Assembly (NCBI RefSeq): GCF_002234675.1
Contig: NC_019859.2
Coordinates: forward strand, 34,494,934 to 34,558,933
Origin: Oryzias latipes
Lineage: Eukaryota > Chordata > Actinopteri > Beloniformes > Adrianichthyidae
Reading direction: 5' to 3'
DNA: 64,000 nucleotides
Every line of letters starts with the position of its first letter. The stretch's first letter is position 1. The notes under the pieces were generated by a model. That model was not told the origin of the DNA. It did not search any database and saw nothing but the letters and a program-made list of their open reading frames with translations. Positions 11,395 through 23,300 of the stretch are shown here, piece after piece. The position numbers and the translations under genes were made by a program.

Positions 11395-11668
11395 GACTGC
11401 CCCCCCATCTCCCCCATCCTAACCCCTTATCCCCCATCTCTAACATCCCTCTTTCTCTCTTCATTTTCTTCGGTCCGGTCGAACAAGAATTGCATATAAA
11501 TACAATTATTATAAATAAAGCTTAGCCTCAAACACAAAAGGGGTTTATACAAATACACTCTGTTTGTCAGAAGATCCATGACCCCTTAATGTAACAGTAC
11601 AATCTGTCCAACACAAGAGGCCTTCAGCTCTGATCTGATCAGCTGTTGGACAGGACGAGTTAGGGGGG
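11395..11668 (+). mobile_element. L1-type LINE 3' end, 5'-truncated
   Basis: A C-rich stretch, a cggtccggtcgaacaag patch, ggggtttatacaaa and ctgtccaacacaagaggcct, followed by a gttggacaggac motif, match in order the 3' end of the LINE at 20302-24645 and the antisense fragment at 44438-44682. It is therefore a truncated copy of the same family, with only the 3' UTR left. Confidence 0.75.
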
Positions 11669-12492
11669 GAAATTGAATGTTTTTGGCTCATTTACAAAGG
11701 AAAAGAAACTCCAGTGAATCTCTGACGTTTTCCATTCAGTCAGACTTCCTCTTCTCTGCTGTCTCAGGTTCCACCAGCTGGAAAATCTGTTCAGTATCAG
11801 TTTAAACTAAAGGATTTTTCTTTCAGAGGATTTCTGCTGATTTCTAAATCTGATCTCTGTTATTGCCTGGGTTCAAATTTTTTTTAGTTGTGTTTTTTTT
11901 TTTTTTTTGGAGGAAAACACTTCGGAGGTCAAAGTTTCTTGTTCTGGTCTTAGCTGTCCTTTTCTTTTAATTTTTTTTTCAGTCAATTCAACGTGAGATT
12001 TTAAAGTGAAGAAAGTTATTTTTGGTCCAAACTTTTGCCTTTTTTTTTTTTACAGGAAAACATTCCAGTTCTGTTTTTTTTTTTAAACAAAAACTGAAAA
12101 ATACAAGCGTTAAAAATGGACAAATCAAACAAAGTTCTCAAAAAAGGGTAGAAGAAAAATGTTGTGTGGTCCTTTTTACACGTTATGTTTGGCAAACATG
12201 GTTTCCTCAGACTGCTGCAGAGTGAAGCAACCAGAAAATTAAAAACTAATAAGTCCAGGACTCTCGGACACAGGACACCGAGACAGAGAGCAGAGTTTCA
12301 CATAAAGCTAATCAGAATCTTTCTGAAGTTCAGACACTGAAAGAACTAGAACAAGAATGAAATCAAGAAAATATCAGCAACAGTTTCTCTTCTAGTGTCA
12401 AACATCTTTAACTGATTCTGACAATGATTGGTTTGTTTTTGTTTAGCCGGAAACAAAGAAAAAAGGAATGAAGTTTTCTGAAGTTTGGAAAC
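11669..12492. other. AT-rich stretch with homopolymer T runs
   Basis: Several poly-T runs (about 11878-11910, 11970-11980, 12040-12050, 12075-12085) but no gene or clear element. Confidence 0.4.
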
Positions 12493-12495
12493 TAA

Positions 12496-13602
12496 GGCCG
12501 CCTTTACACTGCAGGTCTTGAAGCTTATATCCGATTTTCTGACTATATCCGATTTTTTTGACGACCCGCTTACATCATCTTTTAAAAGTGACCCGTATCT
12601 GATTTCTGCATTTACAATATACAATGCTGAAACTATCAAACGTGGACGTTTTGAGGACTACGTAGCAGCATTTCCGCCTTCCGCGGACCTCTTTCGGACT
12701 TTTGTGATTGTGGTTGTCATGGAGGCAAGGATGCGACGGAAGGAGGCGTTGCCTTGGGCGCTCCAGAGGGGATGCACGGGGGAGGAAAAAGGAGGGCTGC
12801 TCGGCCGTCTTATGTGCTCTCTCTGAGTTTTGAATGAGGAAGTGTTTGCAGACGTTGTGCTGTCCGAACAGTTTGATCCAAGTGTTGAACCTTTCCTGCG
12901 CGATGACTTCTCTTTTCCGACCGTAGTCAGAAACACACGGGAGATTTCCTCGGGGTTCACTTTTCCGTTCTGAACCCTCAGCCTCCAGAGTGGGCTAAGA
13001 AAGACTCCAAAACTTTTGGGCGAGACACCTTATTTTTAATTTACGGTTCTCCGACAGTCCCCCGCGCACTCACTCTCTCCTTACACACACACATGCAAGC
13101 ATGCGCGCGCGTGTTCACAGACACATGGTCCCCATCATAGATGCCCCCAAAAGAAATAAACAGCTTCTAGCCTGTTCCAGATCAACGGTGTCCCGCTTCA
13201 TTAGTTACCGTTTGCGTCCGGACCAGACATAACAGCGGTTTCCGACTACGGTCTGAAGCCTAAGGCTGAAAGGTAACACGCTGACAGCAAAATCAGCACA
13301 AAAGCACCTTAATAAGTCATGTGATCTCAGTTGGTGGTGTCCTGAATTGACCTCACTGACGTACGACTCGCATTTACTGGGGAATATCCGATTTGTCGGC
13401 TTACATGGCACACGCAAATGCACGTATCCGATTCGTTTCCGATTTATTTCCACATATGAGAGAGGCCTGTATCTGATCTGAGAAAAACGGAATCCATGCG
13501 CTTTTGTCCTGCTTACACGTTCACCGATCATATCCGGTCTGTGCCACATGAGAGGAAAAAATCGGAATTTGGTCACTTGAACCATGCAGTGTAAAGGCGG
13601 CC
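12496..13602. mobile_element. PIF/Harbinger-like non-autonomous element (1.1 kb)
   Basis: The ends are inverted repeats: GGCCGCCTTTACACTGCAGG on the left and tgcagtgtaaaggcggcc on the right, flanked by TAA on both sides (12493-12495 and 13603-13605). A 3 bp TWA target duplication is the PIF/Harbinger signature. The subterminal regions repeat the motif atccgatt in both orientations. No DDE transposase can be read, though the interior has short open frames on both strands. It looks like an internally rearranged derivative mobilised in trans. Confidence 0.75.
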
Positions 13603-13605
13603 TAA

Positions 13606-14299
13606 GTTAGTCCAAACAAACAATCAAATCCAGAAAGTTTCTCCCTCTAGCAGACCGTTTGGATTCTCTACGTTCTCTCAAACTCCTCTAGTGACGCACA
13701 GTTTTTCCACTTTCTAACTCGCAGAAATTTCAGAATTTATTTTATACTGCATGTCTTCCTAATAAAAATAATGATGATAAAACAGTTCTCTATCCTGCCT
13801 GATGCTTCTGACTCAATGTAAGTCCGTGAACCAGTTTATTGGATCAGAACCTAGAACCCTGTTTGATTCTCATTTGTTGGCTTGTAAACATTGCTGTTGC
13901 TGACTGAGAATCTCTGTCCTCTGCGCCCCCGTCAGCACTCTGGACTTCCACATCTGAAGATTTTATGGCAGAGACTAAATCTCCACCCAGTCTCCTCCCG
14001 TCAATGACGTTACACTCCTGGCTCTGTCAGTATCCCTCACATGCTGTACATTTGACCGTCCTCCATGGTCCAAAATCAACCTGCTATAAAATAAATGCTG
14101 AGACGGTTCTCACTGCTCAGGTTTTAATATGTCATTCACTGATGTAGTAAAAACTGCTTTCTTTCACTCCAAAATGGATCTGTGACTCTGGGTTGGTGAA
14201 ACTCCTAGTTGCAGGTGGAACATCCTGTATGTTTCCAAACACTGGATCTGTCAAGACTCTTACTTGTTTCTCTATGAACTCTGGAATGTCAGATTACCT
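13606..14299. other. Stretch with no recognised gene
   Basis: No domain, RNA gene or clear terminal repeat was recognised. Confidence 0.35.
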
Positions 14300-16280
14300 G
14301 CATCTTTATCCTGTTTTCTCCTGTAGTTCACAAGCTGCTATCCTCCATTTGTCTCTAATCATGTAGGGAAGTTTCTTGATAACACTGAGCATGTTAGCAG
14401 GCACATTAGGACCAGAATGCAAATCCTCCATAACATTGCAACAGCTTCTGAGAAAAAGGCTGTAATCTTGTAGGGCCTTAGCATCTTCTGTTGTAATCAA
14501 AGGCCATGACAGAACTTTGTCCATGTGAGCTGCTGCCACCTTGTGTTCATATTGTCCACCTTCACTCATGAGGACAGTTGTGCAGTCTCTGGTCTTGTCA
14601 CATCTGGAGCATTGCTCAGTCATTTAGTGCCGTGCTGCACAGGGGCATCTAAAAATTTTTTACAATTTGCCCGAAATTCGAGCTGCCAGGGTGGCTCTTG
14701 GCTGCTCTTATTGGACCAATGGAAATGAAATGAACAGCACTTTAGGTTGGTTGAGGGTTAAAGACAAATAACAACTCAGTCTTCTATGCTTAATGCATAA
14801 CACCATATTTGAAAAATGGCCAAAATTGTTGGTAAATAAAGTATCATACAGTGGGTGTTGTCATCTACAGTACAGACCATAAGTTTCCCATTCACTTGAA
14901 TGAGAAGGTCTGTCCAAACTTTTGCTCTGTACTGTAAATCAAACTCGTCAGCTCAGCTCAGTGATTGGATTGTTCTTTTTTCAAGATCTAATTGTATGAG
15001 AAGAACAGTGCTATTTAGATCTTCTGTTGCATAGAATCAACTTTCTGGGAGGACAAGGTTTATTTTAATAACAAATGTCATTTCAAAATGATTTTTATAA
15101 CTAAGATACATGGTCTACTTACAATATACGATTTGTATGATTTCTTGTTATGAAATGTATGTGTTGTTGATATGCTGGTACAAAAATGAATTTGTTTTTT
15201 ACTTATTTTAACATGTGAAGCTTTTAAGGTAAATATGATAAATTATTTTGTGAATTTTGTGAAATCGTTTTTGTTTTTTGTGAAATTAGTAAAGTCTATG
15301 TATTTTATGCTATTAAGACTAGCGACCACTCTGTGAAAGCTAATGGGGTTCCAAATAAACACATTTTCGAGGTGTTTTTTGCAGTTTTAGAATTTAAATA
15401 ACCTGTTTGGACTCATGTTTTGACGGCTCCGAACCAGTTCCTCAGACAGACCTTACTGTTCCAAGAAATAACGTTGTTCGCTGTTATCCTCAATCTTTTC
15501 TTTACGTTGTTCTTAAATGTTCTCATGAACACGTGGTACTGTAGTGGTTCTCCGGCTTTGGCAAAGATGAAACACTTTGCTGATCTATCAGAAGCCTTGT
15601 AATTTTGTTTTGCTTTCTCATTATGTTCAACATTGACTGTTGATTTTCCATCACAGTGATTGTGTGTCTGGTGTCCTGGATGTGGACACTTGGATGGACT
15701 GAGGGAACTGTTCCTTTGCCGTTTCAGCCCCCATAAAGGTCTTGATGTGAAAGTGGAGTAAACAGATCATCTTTCCACTCCAGAGTTTGTTGTTTTGTTA
15801 TTTGTCTTTCCATGTAGGAGTTCATTCCATCTGATGATTTAAAACGCCTTTCACTTGCAACACTTTCAGATTTCCGCATTTTCAGTTTGGCCTTTTGTGC
15901 ACAGATTTCTTCTTCCAGTTTAAGTTTTTCATTCCTCCTCCTCTTCCAGCAGATGTCTTTGTTTTAACACCCTTTGATTTGCCATCAAAGCAGCCAGATC
16001 TACTTCTATTTTAATGTATGATGAAGTTGTAAAGGACACTGTCGACTCTCCAGAATGTGACCTTGTTGGTCGTCCCTCCACATTTGACACACTGCAACTG
16101 GGTTTTATGTGATGTATGTTTATGTTTGAGAGCAGCAGAAACATCCTTTTGGACCTTAACCTCATCAAGCCACTGTGTCACGCCTCCTATAAAAGCATTG
16201 CTGTGATCACAAATATTAGAAAACGACTCGTCTTGAATATTTTGTTCATCCTGAGGGAACAGAGGAAGAATCATAGCATT
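14300..16280 (-). mobile_element. BEL/Pao LTR retrotransposon fossil (gag region pieces)
   Basis: Two minus-strand pieces resemble gag-region proteins of fish BEL/Pao elements. The 15.9-16.3 kb piece carries a coiled-coil-like stretch with LAALMANQRVLKQRHLLEEE. The 14.3-14.6 kb piece carries a region around ALQDYSLFLRSCCNVMEDL and a KLPYMIRDKWR motif. Their order fits a single element on the minus strand. It is broken, retains no recognisable pol domains here and no LTR pair was found, so it is old. A miniature Tc1 element lies within the span. Confidence 0.6.
14868..14934. mobile_element. Miniature Tc1-like element, 67 bp
   Basis: The segment begins CAGTACAGACCATAAGTTT and ends AACTTTTGCTCTGTACTG, flanked by TA on both sides. 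The ends are the inverted repeat of a well-known fish Tc1 family (as I recall, CAGTACAGACCAAAAGTTTG). Almost the whole interior is gone, so the two repeats nearly abut. Confidence 0.75.
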
Positions 16281-17829
16281 GGATTCACCAGCGTTTAGTC
16301 ACAGTTCTGTTAAGTCCACCATAGACTGATCATGTTCAGCATTGTTTTGGTTCGTCATACGTCTCTTTATTTCTAGAATGAGGCCTTTTATTTTGTTCAC
16401 AGAAATACATTTGTGTTCCTTTAAAAGTCTTTCATTGTTATAAATGAGAGCTTTCACAGTCAGTCTGATTTTCGTCTTTTTTCGTTTGTCTCAATTGCAG
16501 AGCCCTCCACGCCTGGTGGGGGTCCAGTGTGGGGCCCTGTCCCTGGAGAGCACCCCGAGCCCCAGATAAGCAGCCCACAACCATCCAGGAGTTCTGAACC
16601 AGGGCACACCGAGGGAGACCCATCATGAAGACAGAGCCGTTCATTTATATCCCAATATATGGGATTTGAGTTTATTTATACACATTTATACATTGAATTT
16701 TCATTTTTAATTAAAACAAGGATCACATAAAGTAACTACAATGACCTGTTGACTCCATTATTTTCTAAATGAAAGATTAAAATGTGCAGATTTTGTAAAC
16801 TGTAAATTCAAATTATAAATCAAATAAAAGACAGACTAATTTCAATTTACAAAAACGTGTAGTTTTCTAGAAACTATTTTTAGAACTAAAGTAAAATAAT
16901 AAAACAGATTTCACCTGGTTTGAAGATTTCTGTTTATAGTGGGGGGGGTAAACTACAGCCCAAATGCAACCTGTTAATTTAATTATTATTATTATTTAGT
17001 CTGGCCCACCAAACTGGAAAAAATGATATTGATAATCTTCATTCATGTTTTATTTTATCTGTGGTTCCGGTTTCCTCCCATAGATGACGTCCTACATACA
17101 CAAATGCTTTGTTGTGGTGCAGAATGTTATTCTGCATTTATGTGGGTGTCATGTTCTATGTCTCAACAATCAGGGGAGTGGGAGATTTATTTAACTAGAT
17201 GTCATATTACTCCAATTCAATAAATATTTTTTCCATCTTAATGAATAATGATTCTTGACCTGTCATTTGTCTGAGTTTGAGCTGGCAGATATGCTCATTT
17301 TTGTGATGATGGGGGGGGTGACATTGTGTGCTTGTGGGGCTCTCATTCATTTGGGACTTTTCCAACCATGCCCTTATGCTATTGTACTGTAGGGGTGCTA
17401 TATAAACTCATCATCCTTTCCCTCACTCTCACTCATGGTGCAGAGACATAAGCATAGTAGGACAAAATAACTCGGCAAAACACGGAAAAACACAGTAAAA
17501 CAGCTAAACAACTAAACACATTTAGTCAAAAAGCCACACTTAAACCCAAATCCGTCCAGACAGGCAAAGGGAATGGTATCCCACAATCCCTTGCGGTGCC
17601 GATCTAACAGCAGCACCAAAGTTACTCCTACTTAATTGAATTAATTGAATGAAAGTAAAATAACTGTCTGAAAACTACGTGTTATTTTTAAACTGACTTA
17701 ACAAAAAAATGATTTATCTTAACTGAAGCAAATAATTAAGTTAGATCAAAGTAAAAAAGTTTATCTTTCCAACATCCATATGTGGTCTTATCACCCTCTC
17801 ACTGTAGAAAAAGTATTATCTGAGCTTCT
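16281..17829. other. Stretch with no recognised gene
   Basis: The minus-strand open frame at 16438-16644 and others lack domains. There is a G run near 16943 and another near 17312. No RNA gene or well-bounded element was recognised. Confidence 0.35.
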
Positions 17830-18085
17830 TCATCCACTAAATCATCTTTAAATGGACACACCATGCTGCTTCACCTCTCTGAAAACAAACTAAGCTTCAA
17901 CTAAACCTGCTCCAGACCAGGTTATGTGCAGAGCATGAGTTGCCACGGCAACTTGACGTACCCTGAAACATACCTCCATTTCTGGAACCGAAAACTGAGG
18001 TTATCAACTGCCTTAACCTCAAACTTACCGTGGGAGCTAGCATAACCTGCTTTCTGGAACACCCCCCAGCTCCAGGAACCAAACC
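17830..18085. repeat. Dispersed repeat, class uncertain
   Basis: The phrases ctccagaccaggttatgtgc, gagttgccacggcaacttga and catacctccatttctggaac are ones I recall from a moderately repeated fish sequence. No terminal repeats could be fixed, so the class is left open. Confidence 0.35.
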
Positions 18086-18479
18086 AAAGACACAACCGGG
18101 TAAGGACTAAATTGAATTGAGAATATCGGTTGTGTTGATGCTGATTATTGCTGTTAAATTTAAGAACATTTTGTTATGAGTTTAATTTTATTGAAATGTT
18201 GGATTGAAATACAGATTTGTGTCTTTTAAGGTTTTCAACCTATCATTATGTTCATCACCACATTGCCAAAATAAACAGCAAATCAAAGCAGAGTGGTTGA
18301 GTTGATTCCATGTTCTTTGGACAACAAGGTATATCAAATCGGTCAGCAGCTGGAGGAGACCAAAAGACTCGACTGTTGAAAAGTGGTGTTAGTAGATTTG
18401 TTGTTCTGATGTTTGTGTGTTTTTAGAGTCCTACACGCATATCATCATTCCAACAGCACTTGAACAAAGCATTTCTCTG

Positions 18480-18655
18480 GCCCTGTGTCTGAACACCCAC
18501 CCTAATCCCTATATAATGCACTATATAGTATGTTCAACATTTTGTGGTGCTGTCCGAATTGCTTTTTAAGTCCAGGTGACTATATAGTCCACCACTATTT
18601 AGGGTTTTAGTGGTTTGGGATGAATGTGGGAATTCGGACACACCCCTAAATTTGT
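18480..18655. repeat. Short non-autonomous DNA element-like repeat
   Basis: Imperfect inverted ends are visible: ctgaacacccaccctaatcc and atgcactatatagtatg on one side, and ttcggacacacccctaaat on the other. Similar tatagtgcacta motifs recur at about 31353-31390. This suggests a MITE-like family, but the target duplication is not clear. Confidence 0.35.
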
Positions 18656-18876
18656 GTTTTTCTCTGGACATCAACCCATGGATGAGATCGGCTCTAAAAT
18701 GTCACTGATTTCAGAGAATCTCCCAGGAGACAACAGAATGAAAGTCTAGTATTTCCATCGGGGTCAACAACGTTGATGACATGAAGAGTCAGCTATGCAT
18801 GTTATCTGTGTCATCACCAACTAGAATGTCAACTCCAATATAAAGAAATACTAAAACACTTCCATTACTGAAATAT

Positions 18877-18882
18877 TTTATT
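18877..18882 (-). terminator. Candidate polyadenylation signal of the Ig gene
   Basis: AATAAA on the minus strand about 500 bases beyond the predicted stop codon at 19382-19384. It is the first canonical signal I noticed downstream of the Ig gene's tail exon. Confidence 0.4.
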
Positions 18883-19381
18883 TACAAACAGCAGGTTAAA
18901 AAGGTTTTAAAACTGATTAAAAAAAAGGATTCTATATAAATATTTCATAGTAAAAATAGCTCAAAGTTGAAATACAACTATGTTTGTAACAAAAAGTATT
19001 GCGTTTTTTTCAAAAAACCAGAACTGGAAAATGCTTTGGGACTTTGAAAAAGGTGAAAAAGTGCTATTTGAGTAAACTCCATTTACCATTTTACTCTGTT
19101 CTGATCCAGTATTGTGTTTTTCAGTCTCATTCACACACTGATGGCGGCTCCACTGCTGAACACTTCCATCCACCAGAGGCTGTGTGGGGTTCAGGGTCTG
19201 GCCAAAGGTGCACGTTCATCCACAGACGCGCTCAGATCACCTCACCTGTCGTTTCTCCAGCAACAGATTCAAACACAGGATCACTATTCCAACGTTTTCA
19301 TGTCTCTGTGGACAAACGCCTCCAAGAAACGCTCTTCATTACTGAAGACGAGCAAAGCAGCTTTGGAGAGATGGGATGTCT

Positions 19382-19405
19382 TCACCCCAGAGGAGGTTCC
19401 TGAAC
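19382..19405 (-). CDS. Ig-superfamily gene, terminal coding exon (short cytoplasmic tail)
   Basis: A strong polypyrimidine acceptor (ttttcttcttgtag) opens this exon on the minus strand. In phase 0 with the preceding membrane exon it reads VQEPPLG and then TGA. The predicted cytoplasmic tail is therefore very short and has no ITIM or ITAM motif. Exon choice rests on splice signals only. Confidence 0.5.
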   Translation of the reverse strand, partial: VQEPPLG

Positions 19406-19493
19406 CTACAAGAAGAAAATAAAGGATGGAAGAAACTGAACATTCCAGCAGAAAGATGAGAGACCAGAGAATTCAGGACTCACTTCTGGTTGT

Positions 19494-19665
19494 TTCCTCT
19501 GAAAGACACAAACAGCAGAGATGATCAATAAGGTCAAAAGTCCAAGAACGATCCAGAGAGCCGGTCTAGAGCGACTGATCCGGATCTGGTCTCCTCCTGG
19601 ATCTGGAGTGGAGATGATGTCAACCTGGGATGTTTCCATGGTTGGAGCTCTGACTCTGTTTGGGT
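19494..19665 (-). CDS. Ig-superfamily gene, stalk and transmembrane exon
   Basis: The exon is bounded by an acceptor (ggtttcag) and a donor (GAA|gtgagt) and is 172 nt long. It joins the V exon in phase 1 to give D-P-N-R-V. It encodes a short Ser/Thr-rich stalk followed by a hydrophobic helix, PALWIVLGLLTLLIISAVCV, and a basic stop-transfer FQRKQ. This makes the product a type I membrane protein. Confidence 0.7.
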
Positions 19666-19739
19666 CTGAAACCAAGAGATGACACAATTTCCTGTCTGCT
19701 GTTCAGGACAAATGTTCTTCATCTGCAGAGCAAACTCAC

Positions 19740-20075
19740 CAACAACCAGCTGAACCGTCTCCCTGAAATTCTTCCCAGGAATGAAGCATCTGTACTTCCC
19801 CTCATCCTGGAGCGACACGTTCCTGATCTCTAACATTGCATCTCCTCGTCTTAGTCCGTCTGGGTTCAGAGACACTCTCGGGATATACGACTCGTTCATG
19901 TGTTTAGTCTTGGTCGTCCCTCCCCAGTACAGACACACCAGTGGGACACGGCCCTGTGGATCTGGCTCCATGTCCAGTTTGGTCCACTCCACTGAGAAAT
20001 AACGCAGATCCTCCTCAGAGTCCAGGCTGCACGGCAGGATGACATCATCACCAGCAGCAGCAATGATTGGTTCAC
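19740..20075 (-). CDS. Ig-superfamily gene, V-set domain exon (butyrophilin/MOG-like)
   Basis: A 336 nt phase 1-1 exon with a good acceptor (tttgtttccag) and donor (GTTG|gtgagt). It encodes one V-set domain. The B-strand cysteine is in DDVILPCSL, the C-strand Trp in FSVEWTKL, an LVCLYWGG stretch follows, an R-V-S-L-N strand D, and the closing D-E-G-K-Y-R-C. The style resembles fish butyrophilin, MOG and B7-related receptors, usually cell-surface immune regulators. The exon itself looks intact. Its upstream leader exon, 24983-25065, ends in the wrong phase, so the gene as assembled here may be a pseudogene or may use another leader. Confidence 0.8.
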
Positions 20076-20270
20076 CTGGAAACAAAGAAAACAGAAACTT
20101 TTCTAAATCTGAGTCTTTACCTCCAAGTGAAAATGTCTTCTCAACGTTTGATTTCTGCTTCTAAAAGATCCAAAGTATTTCTGTCCAGATAGATATCAGA
20201 CCAAAGGACATGTGACTTTGATCTGACCAAATAAAGATCCTTTTGAAAATAGAAAATAAAAAATTACTAT

Positions 20271-20301
20271 TGATTGGCTGAAAGCGAACATGCCTGCTCT
20301 G
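20271..20301 (+). repeat. 31 bp inverted-repeat partner of 25525-25555
   Basis: tgattggctgaaagcgaaca and the next 11 bases are exactly repeated in reverse complement at 25525-25555. This copy abuts the 5' end of the L1-type LINE. The other closes a dispersed repeat. Confidence 0.85.
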
Positions 20302-23300
20302 TTTTAACACTATTTATTGAACCTCTAGCTGCTGCTATTAGGCAAAGTCGAGACATTGAAGGCATTCAAACCAAAAATCTAGAACACAAAATAAGTCTTT
20401 ATGCAGATGATGTTTTACTATTTACTCCAAATTCACAATCTTCCATTTGCCAAATCATCTCCCTAATTAATAGATTTTCCTCAGTTTCAGAATACTCCAT
20501 AAACTGGTCTAAAAGCACAATTCTACCAATTAATTGCAATTATCTAAATCCGTTATCTATTAAAATACAAACAAGCAACATAAAGTACTTAGGTATAAAT
20601 ATCTCCTCTAGGCTTTCTGATTTATTCAAGCTAAACCACACCCAACTACTTAAAACAACCCAGGCTGATCTCACTAGATGGAAAACTCTACCCATTTCTC
20701 TAATCGGGAGAGTTGCAACCATAAAAATGACGATTCTCCCCAAAATTAATTACCTGTTTTCAACGATTCCTTCCAAACCTCCAACTACTTGGTTCAAATC
20801 ATTAGACTCATTCATTTCCCAATACCTCTGGGAAGGTAAACCCCCACGGATCAGTTTAAAAACTATTAAAAAACCTAAAGATAGAGGAGGACTAGGCCTT
20901 CCAGACTTCCAGGACTACTACTCCGCGAACAGATTGTGTTATGTACAAAAATGGCTGAATCCTGGTGTGCTAGATGAATCCTGGCTAGACATAGAACAAA
21001 ATCTCTGTGATAACCTAGATATTTCTAATCTACCTTTCTTCAGTTCTAAAATTAAACAACACAATTGCTTCAGAAGTTTAAACATCAGCTCATCGTTAAC
21101 AGTCTGGTGGGATTTTCTTAAAAAAAACAACCTCACATTATTTCCATGTAAACTTACCCCCATTTGGAACAACCCTGACATTTTGATTAACAAAAACATG
21201 ATTAATTTTGCTTCATGGAAGAACAAAGGAATCCAGCAGTTTCAGCATATAATTCAGAACAGAAAATTTATGTCTCTCTCAACATTATCCTCAACCTATG
21301 GAATTAATATAAACAAATTTCTAGAATATCAGCAACTTAAATCAGCTATAAGCACTAAATACTGCCTGACCCAAATAGACCGAGACCTTCCCCTTACAGT
21401 AACACATTTCATTGACCTTAAAAATCCCAAGCTCACCTCCAAAATTTATAAGATGTTATCGGACATAGATGAAACAATTTACTTACCCATGAAAAAATGG
21501 GAGTCTGAGCTATCATTGAATTCTAGTGATCAATTTTGGCTACAGATCTGTTTGAATGCCTTTAATATGACCAAAAGCCCTAATTTGCAACTTATTCAAT
21601 ACAAGATTCTCCACAGAACTCACTACACTGGACAGAGGCTATTTAAAATGGGTCTCAATCAGTCTGCTATATGCACACAGTGCATAGGTAACAACATAGA
21701 CGACTATTTGCATGCCCTGTGGGTCTGTCCACCTGTCCAATCATTCTGGCGTAAGGTTTGTGAGGATTTATCATAAGATTCCTGCTTGCCCCAAATTCTG
21801 CTTATTAGGTGACCTGAATAACATCAACATGGAATCTAACAAGGCTTATATGGTTCTCACCGCTGTATGTATCGCAAAGAAAACTATCCTCCTAAACTGG
21901 AAATCTAAAAATAATCTTAGCATCAACCACTACAGAAACCTCATGTCAGAGCATATTAGTTTAGAGATAATGTCCTCCACAAAAAACCTGTCGGCCTCAG
22001 ACTCTCCCTGGCTCCAGCTGGTTAGTCACATCACCTAATAGGGGTGGGATGGTGATAGGTTGGGCCGGGTCCTGGGTGGTTGGGTGGGCCGGGGTGGGTT
22101 TGGGGGTGTGGGCTCTGCCGGGCCTGCCGTTCACCCGGCTCGGGGCTCTGGTTGCCCGGGTGGTGTGGTGGTGGGGGCGCACACTCTGCCGGCAACTTGG
22201 CAGGGGTTCCTGGGCGGATGCCTTCTGGGCGCGGGATAGGCAGTGCGGCTGACCGGGAACGGCGGCCGGGTGCCGTGCTGGGTGGCTGGTAGCCGTGGCG
22301 GGGGCTGGGGGGGGGGCTTGGGGCTCTGGGGCCTGGGGTCGTCTGCCCATGGCCGGTGTTTCGCCCGTGGCTGGTAGTTGGCGCGTGGCCTGGCCCCCCG
22401 GGGGTCGACGCCGCACTCACAGCAGGGGGTTAAGGGCTTCACTTGGGTGGGTTTATTTCATTATTATTTATTATTATTATTATTACTATTACTATTATTA
22501 TTATAATTATTATTATTATCATTACTATTATTATTATTATCATTACTATTATTATTATTACTATTATTTATTTATTTATTTTATTATTATTATTTTATTT
22601 ATTTATTTATTTGGGAGGGGGGGCCTGGGGGGGTAGCGTGCTAGTCCTTAGGGAGGTCAGGGTATGAATGGTGGGGCTGGACCCCCTGCCCCTCCGTTCT
22701 GGCGCCGGGACCCTTCCTTGCTGGCTGTCTCTCGGCGCTGCGAGGCTCTGGCCTCCAACTGCGGCTTGTCATTTCTGGCTGCCTGGCCGCTCTGGGAGGG
22801 GGGGCGCCTACCGCGGCCGGCTGGGGGGCCGGTCGCTCGGGGGAGCCTTCTCCCCCGGTTGTGCCCATCCGCCTGCTCCTCCCCGCTCTCACCTAAACAA
22901 ATATTGCACACAGGCACATAGGGCTCCGGGAACTGGATGGGAGGGGTATGCTGGCGGGGCTCACTGGGGATACCCCTCTCTGGGTACTCGTCGGCACCCG
23001 CCCTCCTCCCCGCTTTTTACTTGCTTATTAGACACTCTGATTCATCTAGGGCCTTGTGGAGGGGGTCTGGTGGAGGGGGGCACGGTGAAACATCCGTGCT
23101 CACCTTTCACTGCCCCCCCCCCCCCCCCCCCCCCCCCACAATTTTAACTTCCTCTTTAGACACACACACTGCATGCTAGCAGCACACACACAGCAAATAC
23201 ACACCACACTCAGAGAGACCCCGGAGTGGGGGGCTCTGCGGCTTGGCAGCGGTGGGGCCCCCCACACTGAGGACCTCCTATTTTACCTGCAGCACACACA

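Noticed and set aside
18999-19422. Overlapping plus-strand frames of 134 and 102 codons
   Set aside because: They are antisense to the 3' end of the Ig gene and show no domain or splice context.
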